This document shows positions 37,976-48,200 of a stretch of DNA of 64,000 nucleotides, piece by piece. Position numbers and translations under genes: made by a program. How positions within the stretch are numbered: position 1 is the first letter of the stretch; each line of letters begins with the position of its first letter. The stretch is taken from assembly GCA_014084085.1 (NCBI GenBank), contig NPFB01000040.1, forward strand, positions 489,699 through 553,698, written 5' to 3'. The stretch is from Hondaea fermentalgiana (lineage: Eukaryota; Sar; Bigyra; Thraustochytrida; Thraustochytriidae). The notes beneath the pieces are model-generated. The model was not told the origin of the DNA, made no database searches, and saw only the letters and a program-made list of their open reading frames with translations.

Positions 37976-40900
37976 ATGGGCCGTCAAGCGTGGACGAGCA
38001 ATGAGGATGATGGTACCTTTGTCGAAGTCTACGTCTCGTATGCTTCCCACGCAAACACCGGTGCTGTCTTCGCAGAAAAAGCGTATCACCAGGGCGATGT
38101 AGACTATCTGAGCCGCGCAGCGGACATGAGCGAGGCAGAGGGCCGCGTGCGCAAGATTGTTCGCTGGTTTGCGCGTCATCCAGAACTCAACATCAGCCTC
38201 GTGTCGCACGATGGAATGCTCGAGGCCATAGACGAAGGACAAGAAGAGATCAAGTCTGACAAGCACGCAATCTTGGAGCACCATGGACGGCGCATTGACA
38301 GATGCCAAGTATTCCTCTCTTGTGTGAGCGACGGATATCTCCGGAATGTACCAAGGAATCCGCAATTTTTTCGCTGCGCTTCCGAATTTCGGCACGCTGC
38401 CTGGTCGAAGCCGGCGTGCATGGTCCAAATTGCGCTTGATAAAGCGGCCATGAAAACGCAGGACTGGCCTCAAATTATGCGTGTTGTACTCAAGGGAAAT
38501 ACCCTCCACGCATGGCCGAAAGACGATCAGTTTGATATGGCCATGCTGAGCTTGGCAGAAAGAATTCGCATCGCTGCCAAAAATGGTGTTGAGTTTGATC
38601 CCGAGGCGCCATGGGCTCTTCTTGGATGCACACATACGTTTGACGCACTGGCAGAAGTACGGCGCAAAGCCCTCGAGTACTTGCCCGGATCTCAGATGCA
38701 AAAATTGAACGAGATTCGATCGCTCATCGAGGATCGAGATTCCCGCACCCGAGTCTCAGTTCTCACAGGACCGCAGGAATGCGGCAAGTCGGTTCTCTGC
38801 GCTGCCATTTGCCTCGAAAAGGGTGTCTGCAATTTTACACCCAAGCGAATCGGCCTCGGCAGCAATGGGAGCTCGAGCGGTGGTAGCATTCGACGCATTA
38901 GCAGCAGCAGCAGCGTTGGTGGCGGAAGCGGAAGCAGCAGGTTCCTGGGCGGTGGCAAAGACACGCGCGGTTTGGGAGGGCTAGGAGGTGGCGGGGGCAG
39001 TACCAGAAGCATAGGGTCCACTTCGAACGTCGGCATTCCCCGTATTTCAAAGCTTGTTGCCCGAAAACTGTCGCGTGCCCCGCCATGGACAGTTGGTGCC
39101 GTTCATTTTTTCCGCGCTTGCGATGCTCAGGGTAAAGACGTTCGCATTTGTCTTCGTTCTGTGGCGCATCAAATGTGTAGCATCGTGCCAGGTCTTCGAG
39201 AAGAGTTGCCGACAAACCTTGAATGGATCGATGATCCGCAAGCGCTCTTTTCGTGTGCCATTGCAGGCCCTTGCTCCCGGGTCGACCCTCCGCCTGAACG
39301 AATCGTGGTGATACTTGACGGTATCAACGAGGCGGACCCAGCTCATCGCGATATTCTCATGCGTCTTATTCTCCAGTCCTGGGCTCGCGAAACCCCGGGC
39401 TGGCTGCACTTGCTCGTTTCATTGCAAACTCCAGGTCCTCTCACACGCACGAGCCTCGAGCGTGCTGGTCACACAATACTGGAGCTCGACGATGCCTTGC
39501 CATATGTGGAGGCTGCCAAGTACTTTGGCAGCATTCTCGAGCCTTTTGTCGCCAACAAGTCGGATATTGACACCGTGCTTCCCATGCTTCAGCTGCACGG
39601 AGCCAGCTCATACCTTTTTGGTGAAATCTTTAGAAACAGGCTCTTTGCAAGATCTCCCGAGGGAGGTCTGCCTGCGACGAGCCTGATGAGCAAGATCCCA
39701 TTGGGCCTCGATGGCCTTTTGCGGGACTCATACCATAGCTTGCTGCAGGCTGCATTTTTTGGCGAACGCAATGCGCTCAATGCGTTCTTGAGCGTCCTTT
39801 GCGCTGCGCGCGAGCCTGTTCCTGTGGAATACATTCTGGTGCTCATCTCGTCGGAAGAGGCAAAACGCCTTTTGGCAGTCCCGACACGCATCATTATTCA
39901 CGAAGCCTCTACTCTGCGTTTTGTGCACAGCTTTGTGCCCGAGTTTTTTGTTGATGAGGCGCGAGCTGGTGTCGACGCTGTTGTCAATCTCGAGGAAGGT
40001 CATCGACGTTTGGCGCATATATGCGGGCTCATGAATGACGATTTTGCTTCGAGACACACTCTCTACCATCTGGCTCAGGCAGGCCAACGTGCCGCAGCTT
40101 TGGAGCTCCTCGACGACTTTATCTGGGTGAAGCAAGCGATTTCATGCTCTGGCACCGACGTCTCGGTGGCGCACAGATATGAGCGTCTCGGAGCTCTTGT
40201 GCAGGACTGCGTGTCCGAGTCGTTGTTGATGGACAGTGATGCAGCGCAGCTCATGCGCAAGGCAATGGGGGCGCTAAGCCAAGACGTCGACGAGCTCGCG
40301 GGTCAGATTATCGCGCGCTTGCCCGAAAAGCACGCTCTGCACGCCTCGATGACCGAGTCATTTATGAACCGGAGCTGGCTCAAACCGATGCGGCTTAGTC
40401 TTGAGCACCCGCGCGGCCCGCTTTTGGAAATATTGGAAACAAACTCGTGTGGCGTATGCTGCGTGGCCATGGAAGAGTACCGAGCATTTGCCGGCTGCGA
40501 GGATGGCGCCATTTGGGTGTGGCAAGTCAATTCGGGGCGCTTGCTCGGCGTGTGGCGAGGTCATCGCGGGCATGTGACAGGTATTGCTATCGGGGCCCGT
40601 CTCGTTGTGTCGGGTTCCCAGGATGCGACAGTGCGGGCGTGGGATTTTGCTTCGGGCCGACCCATCTATGTTCTTGGTGGCCACCTTGCGCCAGTTCGTA
40701 GCGTTGCCATTGGGCAAGGGATTATTGCCGCCGGGTCCGATGACACGACTGTGCGTGTGTGGAGTGCCTTGTCATTTGAGCCCATTTTCCTCCTCGTCGG
40801 ACACCTTGCGCCGGTAAGCAGTCTCGCGCTCGATGGGACTCGCCTTGTTTCTGGAGCGTGGGACCTCACTGTGCGCGTCTGGGACATGGATACTGGTCGT

Positions 40901-42265
40901 GAAGTTGGCGTACTGCATGGAAGCGAAGCTCCTGTGCTCTCTGTGGCCACGCAGGACGATCTCGTCGTCGCCGTTACGGCTGACCATTCGCTTCGCGCGT
41001 GGAGCACACCCACAGGGGCGCAATTGTACAAGGTGGCGGCGCAGGCAACTCAAGTTGCCCTCAGCGATGGCCGTCTTTTTGTCGCCGGCGAACGAGGCCT
41101 CATTCAGGTGTGGGACGCACAGACGTGTACGCACATTCGGGATATGGTTGGCCATGGCGGCGAAGTGACGAGTCTCTTTCCGCTTGATGGTCGGGTCATT
41201 CTCTCGGGGTCTGTGGATGGCTCAGTTCGGGTTTGGGATGCCCACGCTGCCGCCGCAGGGGCGATTCAAGAGCATGAGGGCAAGGTCCGCTGTCTTGTAG
41301 CCTACGGTGACCGCGTGGTTTCGGGTGGCGAAGATGGAGTCCTCCGAGTGTGGGACTTGCGCACGGCGCTAGAGCTCGATGATCTTGGATTTGAAAATGT
41401 AGACGTTGTCGGAATGAGCAGTCCTGGTAGCCAACAGAGCTATCAAGGAGAGCCTGAGCCGATCCAGGCTTTGGACTTTTGGGAAACTCTCGTCGTCGCC
41501 GCTTCTGGCGCAACGGTGAGCGTCTGGGATATCGCGTTGCGCGAGCGTCTGTACCTACTTAGGGGACATAATGCGCCTGTGACAAAGGTGAGCATCGAAG
41601 AGCGTGGGGCCACAATTCTCTCTGCCTCGAGTGATCGATCTGTGCGCGTGTGGGACACAAACTCCGGGCAATTGAGACACATTTTGCGTCGGCATTGTGC
41701 TCCCGTGACAAGTCTGTCGTTGAATGGAAGCACTTTGGCGACAGGAGGCGATGACGCCATTGTGTGCCTTTGGGACATCAAGACTGGGCATTCCAAATTC
41801 GCCGTGGACCATAATGAGCGCGTGCGTAGCGTCGTATTTCGAGGCAAATACCTTGCAGTAGGGCTTTTTAATGGCAGCATTCACGTATGGGATGCCACTG
41901 AGGGGCGTATTTTGGTGGTGCTGCAAGGCCACCAGGCTCCAGTTGTCGACCTGACACTAAGTCAGACTGGGTCCCCGATCCTTGTGAGTCGCGACTGCTG
42001 GGGGTACACTTGCTTTTGGGATCTTCTGGAAGGCGTCCAGATAAGTCAGGAGCAAGCCGATGTCTCGACGTGGAATGCAGTTTCATTTGCACATGGTCGT
42101 CTTGGCCTAGGTGGAGACACGGCTGGATTCTCGATCGACGTTCCCTTTACTTGCGCTCTGAACTACAATGGCACCGTCGTGGCGGGTGATCGCAACGGTG
42201 TCGTCCACTTTCTCGAGGTCGTTCACACGCAGATGCGACCGCGCATCATGCAGCGTCGCCCTTGA
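37976..42265 (+). CDS. TIR-like / NACHT-like ATPase / WD40 protein (NLR architecture)
   Basis: 1429 residues from the ATG at 37976. Residues 15-160 look like a TIR domain: VEVYVSYASHAN at the start, a later RCQVFLSCVSDGYL, and E137 in FFRCASEFRHA where enzymatic TIRs place the catalytic glutamate of WCxxE. A STAND/NACHT-like NTPase follows: Walker A GPQECGKS (265-272), VHFFRACDAQGKDVRICLRS with LRSVAHQM, and Walker B RIVVILDGINEAD (442-454). A Gly/Ser-rich insert (about 293-355) lies between. The winged-helix region is degenerate. From residue 821 to the end there are about 14 WD40 blades (for example SGSQDATVRAWD, SGSVDGSVRVWD, SASSDRSVRVWD), enough for two seven-bladed propellers. NLRs of this build are sensors that oligomerise on ligand binding. 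The ligand is unknown; non-immune scaffolding, as for animal NWD1 or TEP1, is an alternative. Confidence 0.85.
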   Translation: MGRQAWTSNEDDGTFVEVYVSYASHANTGAVFAEKAYHQGDVDYLSRAADMSEAEGRVRKIVRWFARHPELNISLVSHDGMLEAIDEGQEEIKSDKHAILEHHGRRIDRCQVFLSCVSDGYLRNVPRNPQFFRCASEFRHAAWSKPACMVQIALDKAAMKTQDWPQIMRVVLKGNTLHAWPKDDQFDMAMLSLAERIRIAAKNGVEFDPEAPWALLGCTHTFDALAEVRRKALEYLPGSQMQKLNEIRSLIEDRDSRTRVSVLTGPQECGKSVLCAAICLEKGVCNFTPKRIGLGSNGSSSGGSIRRISSSSSVGGGSGSSRFLGGGKDTRGLGGLGGGGGSTRSIGSTSNVGIPRISKLVARKLSRAPPWTVGAVHFFRACDAQGKDVRICLRSVAHQMCSIVPGLREELPTNLEWIDDPQALFSCAIAGPCSRVDPPPERIVVILDGINEADPAHRDILMRLILQSWARETPGWLHLLVSLQTPGPLTRTSLERAGHTILELDDALPYVEAAKYFGSILEPFVANKSDIDTVLPMLQLHGASSYLFGEIFRNRLFARSPEGGLPATSLMSKIPLGLDGLLRDSYHSLLQAAFFGERNALNAFLSVLCAAREPVPVEYILVLISSEEAKRLLAVPTRIIIHEASTLRFVHSFVPEFFVDEARAGVDAVVNLEEGHRRLAHICGLMNDDFASRHTLYHLAQAGQRAAALELLDDFIWVKQAISCSGTDVSVAHRYERLGALVQDCVSESLLMDSDAAQLMRKAMGALSQDVDELAGQIIARLPEKHALHASMTESFMNRSWLKPMRLSLEHPRGPLLEILETNSCGVCCVAMEEYRAFAGCEDGAIWVWQVNSGRLLGVWRGHRGHVTGIAIGARLVVSGSQDATVRAWDFASGRPIYVLGGHLAPVRSVAIGQGIIAAGSDDTTVRVWSALSFEPIFLLVGHLAPVSSLALDGTRLVSGAWDLTVRVWDMDTGREVGVLHGSEAPVLSVATQDDLVVAVTADHSLRAWSTPTGAQLYKVAAQATQVALSDGRLFVAGERGLIQVWDAQTCTHIRDMVGHGGEVTSLFPLDGRVILSGSVDGSVRVWDAHAAAAGAIQEHEGKVRCLVAYGDRVVSGGEDGVLRVWDLRTALELDDLGFENVDVVGMSSPGSQQSYQGEPEPIQALDFWETLVVAASGATVSVWDIALRERLYLLRGHNAPVTKVSIEERGATILSASSDRSVRVWDTNSGQLRHILRRHCAPVTSLSLNGSTLATGGDDAIVCLWDIKTGHSKFAVDHNERVRSVVFRGKYLAVGLFNGSIHVWDATEGRILVVLQGHQAPVVDLTLSQTGSPILVSRDCWGYTCFWDLLEGVQISQEQADVSTWNAVSFAHGRLGLGGDTAGFSIDVPFTCALNYNGTVVAGDRNGVVHFLEVVHTQMRPRIMQRRP

Positions 42266-42838
42266 CTTCATCTTTCCTCCTCGTACTAGCCCTCCTCATA
42301 ATATTCTGTAATTTGATCAATTGAATTCTTTCACGTTGGTCGGGGCGGTGACATGAAATGCTCTCTTGAAGAGCCCACGACCGCAGAGGCCGCCATCTAT
42401 TCTAGCTAACTCACTCACTAACTAACTAAATAATTAACTCAGCAGCCTGAATCTCCGCTCGCCACGACCTCCAGAGTTACCCCCATCCCGACGGAGACGC
42501 GCGATCGTCTTGCCGAAGCTGCAGGGCGGCAGGAGCCCTCGCTGCTACTCGTAGTGCTTCTCGTACCTATGGAAGGCGGCAAGCGTCGCGTTGCGGCGGT
42601 GGTTAGGCTCGGCGTAGGCCGTCCTAGGCGCCCCCTAGCGCGCGCGAGAACCTGCGTCGGGTCGTCGTCTTCGGGCGCAGAATAGAAGACGCGGGCAGAG
42701 CGCGATCGCGAGGCTGCTGCGCGCGGGCGAGCCGGCGGCGGCCTGCACGGAGCGGGCCGGCGGAGCCGCGCGAGGCGCGAGGGCGGGGAGGAGGACCGCA
42801 CGCCGGCGCGGGCCGAGCGGAGAGAGCACCGAGTCAAG
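42266..42838. other. intergenic, no gene seen
   Basis: 573 bases: a T-rich 3' part, then (ACTA)n words near 42410-42435 and a very GC-rich leader before the SAMHD1-like start. Confidence 0.5.
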
Positions 42839-44983
42839 ATGGCGGATGTGGACATGGACCTGACGACGCACGGCGGGAGCGACGGGACGAGCGAGGCGGA
42901 CATGATGGAGTCGCCGACGGCGTCGCGCGTCGCGCAGCGGAGGGCAGAGATGCACGGCCGGCAGGGGCCCCAGCAGCAGCGAAAACGGCTCAAGCTGGAC
43001 GGCGTCGGCCACAGCGCGCACGAGTGGGAAGACGACGCGAGCTTTGAGCTGGAAAGGCCGATCCACGCCTTTGAGAAGATCGTGACGGACCCCATCCACT
43101 CGTCGATGGAGTTCCCGCCGCTGCTGCTTGCCGTGATGGATACGCCCGAGTATCAGCGTCTCAAGTCTCTCAAGCAGCTGGGAGCAGCGCAGTACGTGTA
43201 CCCTGGCGCAACGCACTCTCGATTTGAACACAGTTTAGGCGTAGCACATTTGGGCATGTACTTTGTAAAGATGCTCCGGAGTAAGCAGCCCGATCTCGGC
43301 ATTACTGAGAACGATGTGACGTGCGTCGGCCTGGCTGGTCTCTGTCACGATCTCGGACACGGGCCATTTTCGCATCTCTTCGATGGCGAGTTCCTGCGCG
43401 GCAAAGACTGGTCGCATGAAATGGGGTCGGTGCGCATGCTGCATCTGTTGCTGCAGCGCAACCGCATTGATCCAGAAGTCCAGTATGGTCTCTCGCAGAC
43501 AGACTTAAAGTTTGTTGAGGAGCTCATTCTCGGCAAGGAGATTGAGGGGGGCGTCAAGAATCGGCGCGGGCGCGACTCGAGCAAGTCCTTCCTCTATGAC
43601 ATTATCAATAATGAGAGGAGCGGCTTTGACGTGGACAAGTTGGACTACATTTTGCGTGATTCTTACTATACAGGCGTGCGCATCTCGACGGGCACGACGG
43701 TTGAGCGACTCGGCCAAAATGCGCGCGTGCTTCCGGATGAAAAGGGGGAGCTCACCATTTCCTTTCCCGAGAAGTCTGTCCATGCAATGTTTGGCGTCTT
43801 CAATGCCCGCATGTGGCTGCATCGCGTCGTATACCAGCACAAAGTCGTCAAGGCGTGCGAGTTTATGATTCGTGACATTTTACGCGCAGCCGACCCGTAT
43901 CTCACGTTTTTGTCGCGAGACGGCAAGGAGCTGCGCATGTCCGAATCGATCGAGGACATGACTGTTTTCGCGCAGCTCAACGATTCGGTCCTGTACCTGA
44001 TCGAGCAGAGCCGCGACCCGCGTATGCGTCCCGCGCAAAAGCTGCTCTGGCGCCTCAAGTCTCGCGACCTGTATCGGTGCTGCGGATCTGCGGATCTCTC
44101 CTCGCGCCTGTCCGATAAGTCGAAAACGTCCAAGGAGGAGACGATTACGCGACAGTTGCTTGCGATCAGTGAAGACACGGGTCTTGGCCTCGACAAGGAT
44201 GATTTCATTGTTGAATGTACGTTGGTGCACCACGGCAAGGGGAACAGCAACCCAGTGGATGGTTTGCGGTTCTACAGCAAGCGCAATCTTTTGGCGTATG
44301 GACAAACGCCTCGGGCTCACGCGAGTGGGACTCCATGGTCCCCGGGAGCCTCGCAAGACTCGCAGCATTCACAGCGTTCTCAAGATTCGATGGGATCTAC
44401 AACCGAAGGTGCGCGCGGTTTCAAGATTGCTGCGCAAAAGTACGGCGGTGGTCTTTTGCCGCAACGTATGGGAGCGAACGGTGTCCGCGTCTTTTGTAAG
44501 ACGAGCAAGGTGGAGAAGCGCGAGGCAGTGACGCGGTGTTTTCGTCGATGGACGCGCCGCGAGCTCTCGGCTTCGCCTCTTTGCCACAACTCGCAGACAG
44601 ACCCTGAAGACGAAGCTGCCACCAGGGCGGCGCCGGCGCCGGTGACGCAGCCGCCTCGTACCTGGAGCCAGGCCTCGGCGACCTCGGGCCCGCCTCGGAC
44701 CTCGGGAGCTGGAGGCGGACGCCTTCACGTGTCAAATTCGAATCACTCGGGATCGAGTGCGTTTGGGATGGCCATGGGCCGCGACTCTGGATTGGGAGGG
44801 GGTCAAGGTGGTGCCAACAGTCAGGCGAGCTTTTTTGCGGCCGTGACGAATTCACAGCACTCGCATCACTCCCAGGCTAGTCGACCGGCCGGTGGTGGAT
44901 CTCGCGTGAACAAGGGTCGTCTTAACTTTCTCGCGGACGATGATTTGGGGGATGGTGACGACGACGATGACGAGACCCTCTGA
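42839..44983 (+). CDS. SAMHD1: SAMHD1-like dNTP triphosphohydrolase (HD domain, no SAM)
   Basis: 714 residues. The HD domain is very close to human SAMHD1: YVYPGATHSRFEHSLGVAHL (with R128 and H131), GLCHDLGHGPFSHLFDGEF (H170, D171), SFLYDIINNERSGFDVDKLD and RDSYYTG. All metal ligands of the HD signature are present, so hydrolysis of dNTPs to nucleoside and triphosphate is likely. The N-terminus is short, disordered and lacks the SAM domain found in animals. The first allosteric site cannot be judged reliably by eye. The C-terminal 150 residues are low-complexity (Gly, Ser, Gln, His) ending in an acidic tail. It follows the TIR/NACHT-like gene in the same direction, 573 bases downstream. Confidence 0.93.
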   Translation: MADVDMDLTTHGGSDGTSEADMMESPTASRVAQRRAEMHGRQGPQQQRKRLKLDGVGHSAHEWEDDASFELERPIHAFEKIVTDPIHSSMEFPPLLLAVMDTPEYQRLKSLKQLGAAQYVYPGATHSRFEHSLGVAHLGMYFVKMLRSKQPDLGITENDVTCVGLAGLCHDLGHGPFSHLFDGEFLRGKDWSHEMGSVRMLHLLLQRNRIDPEVQYGLSQTDLKFVEELILGKEIEGGVKNRRGRDSSKSFLYDIINNERSGFDVDKLDYILRDSYYTGVRISTGTTVERLGQNARVLPDEKGELTISFPEKSVHAMFGVFNARMWLHRVVYQHKVVKACEFMIRDILRAADPYLTFLSRDGKELRMSESIEDMTVFAQLNDSVLYLIEQSRDPRMRPAQKLLWRLKSRDLYRCCGSADLSSRLSDKSKTSKEETITRQLLAISEDTGLGLDKDDFIVECTLVHHGKGNSNPVDGLRFYSKRNLLAYGQTPRAHASGTPWSPGASQDSQHSQRSQDSMGSTTEGARGFKIAAQKYGGGLLPQRMGANGVRVFCKTSKVEKREAVTRCFRRWTRRELSASPLCHNSQTDPEDEAATRAAPAPVTQPPRTWSQASATSGPPRTSGAGGGRLHVSNSNHSGSSAFGMAMGRDSGLGGGQGGANSQASFFAAVTNSQHSHHSQASRPAGGGSRVNKGRLNFLADDDLGDGDDDDDETL

Positions 44984-45278
44984 GCTTGTCAGGATGTCTT
45001 GATGAGCAGCGAAAGTAGTAGCCAGCGAACAAATTATCTGTCTATCCATTTGTCTTTCCGTCGATCTGTTTTTCATCTACACATTTACGAAGCCGCCGCC
45101 ACTGAAGAGCTTTGCACCACTATTTTATCCTTAAGGAGTTGGATTTCACAACGTCGCCCTTGTCTTCTTTCCAGCTCCTTGAAGAAAAGCACAGACGCAG
45201 AGATGAGAGCGAGAGCATTTCTGCATGTCCCTGTCGAACAGAGGGGTTTCCTATTCAACTAAGATTTTAATGATTTGA
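44984..45278. other. convergent 3' region, no gene seen
   Basis: 295 bases with (CTGT/TCTA)-type words near 45040-45070. It presumably carries both 3' untranslated ends. Confidence 0.5.
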
Positions 45279-48200
45279 TTACAGTTTCTTCTTGGACTCG
45301 TTGTCGTTGTCTTTGTTTTGCGCCGCATACAAAATATCATGACGGTGGTAAAAGTAGGTGCAAACGAGCATGAGCATGCTGCACATGACGACAGTAAAGA
45401 TGATGATAAAGGTCGTGAAGCCGTCGATGGGAATGCCATAGGCCTCGACGCTGAAGCGAGCCTGCAGCGTGCAAAAACTATAATCTGGATCGACAACGAC
45501 GGCAACAAATTCGTACGGCGCGTCCTTGAGCGTTGTCGCCTTGAAGGTAATGTAATTTTCCGAAGTAGCATTCAGAACTTCGTACACGAGCGTCCCCCAC
45601 TCGTCGATAGTACTTGTTGATTCTGTATCGGCAACATAACACGTCTGATAATTGTGACTGCCCCACGCGTCTGTGATGTTCGCGTCATTGGCCAATTTGT
45701 CATCCCAGGTCTCTGGCCGGCGCAAGCATCCCATTTCAGCGGCTGTAAAGCCGTACGTATAGTCTTCGCGGCTGCTCATCTCAAATACGACAAAGTCGGC
45801 ATCGACATCTTTGACCTTGACGTCGCCATCCCAAATCTCGAGACCTGGCTTGAACGCATAAGTGTAGGGAACAAAGGTGGGACACCCGTATGTATCGTAG
45901 TCAAACTTGAAGGTGACGTCATCCTCGGTCCAATTCACGTCGCGATTCGAGTACGTGGCCTGGTTAAGGAGACGATCCTCGTTGACGATTTCGCGGGGAA
46001 GTGTGTTGTAGTGATTTTCGTATTGACGGCATGTACAGGCTTTGCGGATTGCAGCAACTTCCTCGTCGGTAGAACCAGCACTAGCCTCGGCCTCACAATC
46101 AGAGCTCACCACAGAGATAGAAGGCTCAATGTAGGCCTCCGGGGGGCTGTAGCGCAAATGGCGGCCGCGCGGACATCCGATGTGAACTTGAACAATCTTG
46201 GTCGGCGTGTCGCACGAAGATGCGAGCCGCGTTGGCGTTGCGCGAACAACAGCCTTGCCAGAAGCCTGTTCCTGACTACCGATGCCGGTACGTGAGCTAA
46301 TATTAGGAGGAACGGACAGATGAACCTTGCGCTTGCGATGGATGAGCTCTCCGTTGGCACTTGTCGAAACACTCTCGACGCCGGGTCGAATGTCAAGCAA
46401 GGTACGATCCGAGTTTTGAAAGGATACATGCAGACCTTCCACGCTTGCATCGTGCGTGAGCGAGGTGCTGACGACAATTTCGTCATTCATGTCAGCATAA
46501 AAGGAATCGGCCGAGGGGTCGACCTGATACCACTCAAGGAATGGGCACTTCAGTGAGGCGGCGGTGTCGAGAGCGGCTGCGTCAATAGTGCTGATGTCCG
46601 CGCCGTTTGACGTGATCCGGTAGAGCTGTTCGACCTCGTAGACGCGTGCGCTTGCTCCTGCACCACCCTCGATGCCGAGGAGACTCCCATCAGGCCGGAA
46701 ATGCAAGGAGGCAGCGGTGGTGTCTGCGTCAGCGAATGGCGAGTATAGCTCGACGGCTTTGGCGAGACCAAAGGTTCCGGCAAAGAGCCTACCCGCGCGC
46801 GTTCGCACAATAAATTTGCCTAGCATGGAAGTGGCCACTTGTTCAATGGTGTCTCCGTTGTTGAAAAGAAGATCCTGCTCAGGGACGAAGTCAGCCTGCA
46901 AAAGGTCATAGGTGGCAAAATTGATCTTGTGCCAGGAGAATCCACCGCTTGGAGAAATGTAAAGCGACGTGTCCGTCCAGAGCAAGAGCTGGCCATCTGG
47001 TGATACGGGGGAAGCAACTTGAGCAGTATTGTCAATATCTGCCGGCAAGGCAGGAAGTCGTGAAACCGTGTTGGCGATCTCGTTGACGGAAAGGAGAGCG
47101 TAGGTAGCCCCATCGTGAACAAGCGCCACAGAGCTGGCTGAGCTGACCAGCGGGAGCACTTGGAGCACAGTGTATTCTCCGTCAAGAGCGAAGTTATGGC
47201 GATGAACATGAGAGGAGTTGGCGGCGAAACGGAAGAAGAAAATGGATGAGACGGAAGAAGAGGCGTCATTCCAGGCGACGAGAACATCATTGCGCGTCTC
47301 TTCATCGTGGTCGAGCAGCCAATCGCAAGCCATGGGCGCTGCAAGACGAGTGAGCACGAGTCCGTCAATGTCTACCGCTAAGGCAGTTCCAGCGCCGAGA
47401 GAGGTCGCATCGGTTTGAAGAGCAGCATCAAGTCGGGTGAGACCCGACTCTTGCAAGAAGACGAGACCTAGTCTTGTCGGAGCTGCATCGATGATGGCTT
47501 CTCCTGGCGTATCGGGCGCGGCTTCGACCAAAGATACAAGTGGTGCCTGCCCCCCCGCGCTGGCCATGAGGCCCTGAACGACCCAGGCACTCCCTTGCTT
47601 TGCGACGCTGCGCATGACATAGGTGGGCGCGCAAAAGTCTTCTGCGAGAATCGGGGCTTCTGTGAGGTCTTCTTGATCCTCTGTGGCCGGCTCTAGCATA
47701 AATTTAGGCAAATCGAGCCAAATGTGTCTTGCCTCTGCAGCGCACCCCATGGAGCTCACGGACTGACCCTCGAGGAGAATTTGGGCGGTATCGCCGGCAA
47801 AATCGACGCGTGATTGCCCGAGCAAACGAGTGGATAGCGTAAACGTCCAATGTTTGTCTTGCATGTCAAAGGCTCCGAGGGCAGTACCATTGTCATCAGC
47901 ATTGTTGAATGCAAAAAGAGGATCGGTGAGAGAGCGAAATCGGCCCTGGGCCAAAGAAACCCTAGGCTGTTCTCCGAGAAGATACATTTCCTCGGTTAGA
48001 ATTGTTTCGCGTTCGGTCATTGAAAACGTCTCGTGGGGTCTTCGCATGAGGTCGGCGGCAAAACCGAGCCAGACGCGAAGGAGAAGATTTGTGTTTGTTG
48101 ATGACGACATGGCAGTCCACGAGGTGATACAATCGGTGGAATTGGGCAAGGTGAAACAAGAACGCCACACGTGGCAATTAATGGTATTGCTGGCGATGTC

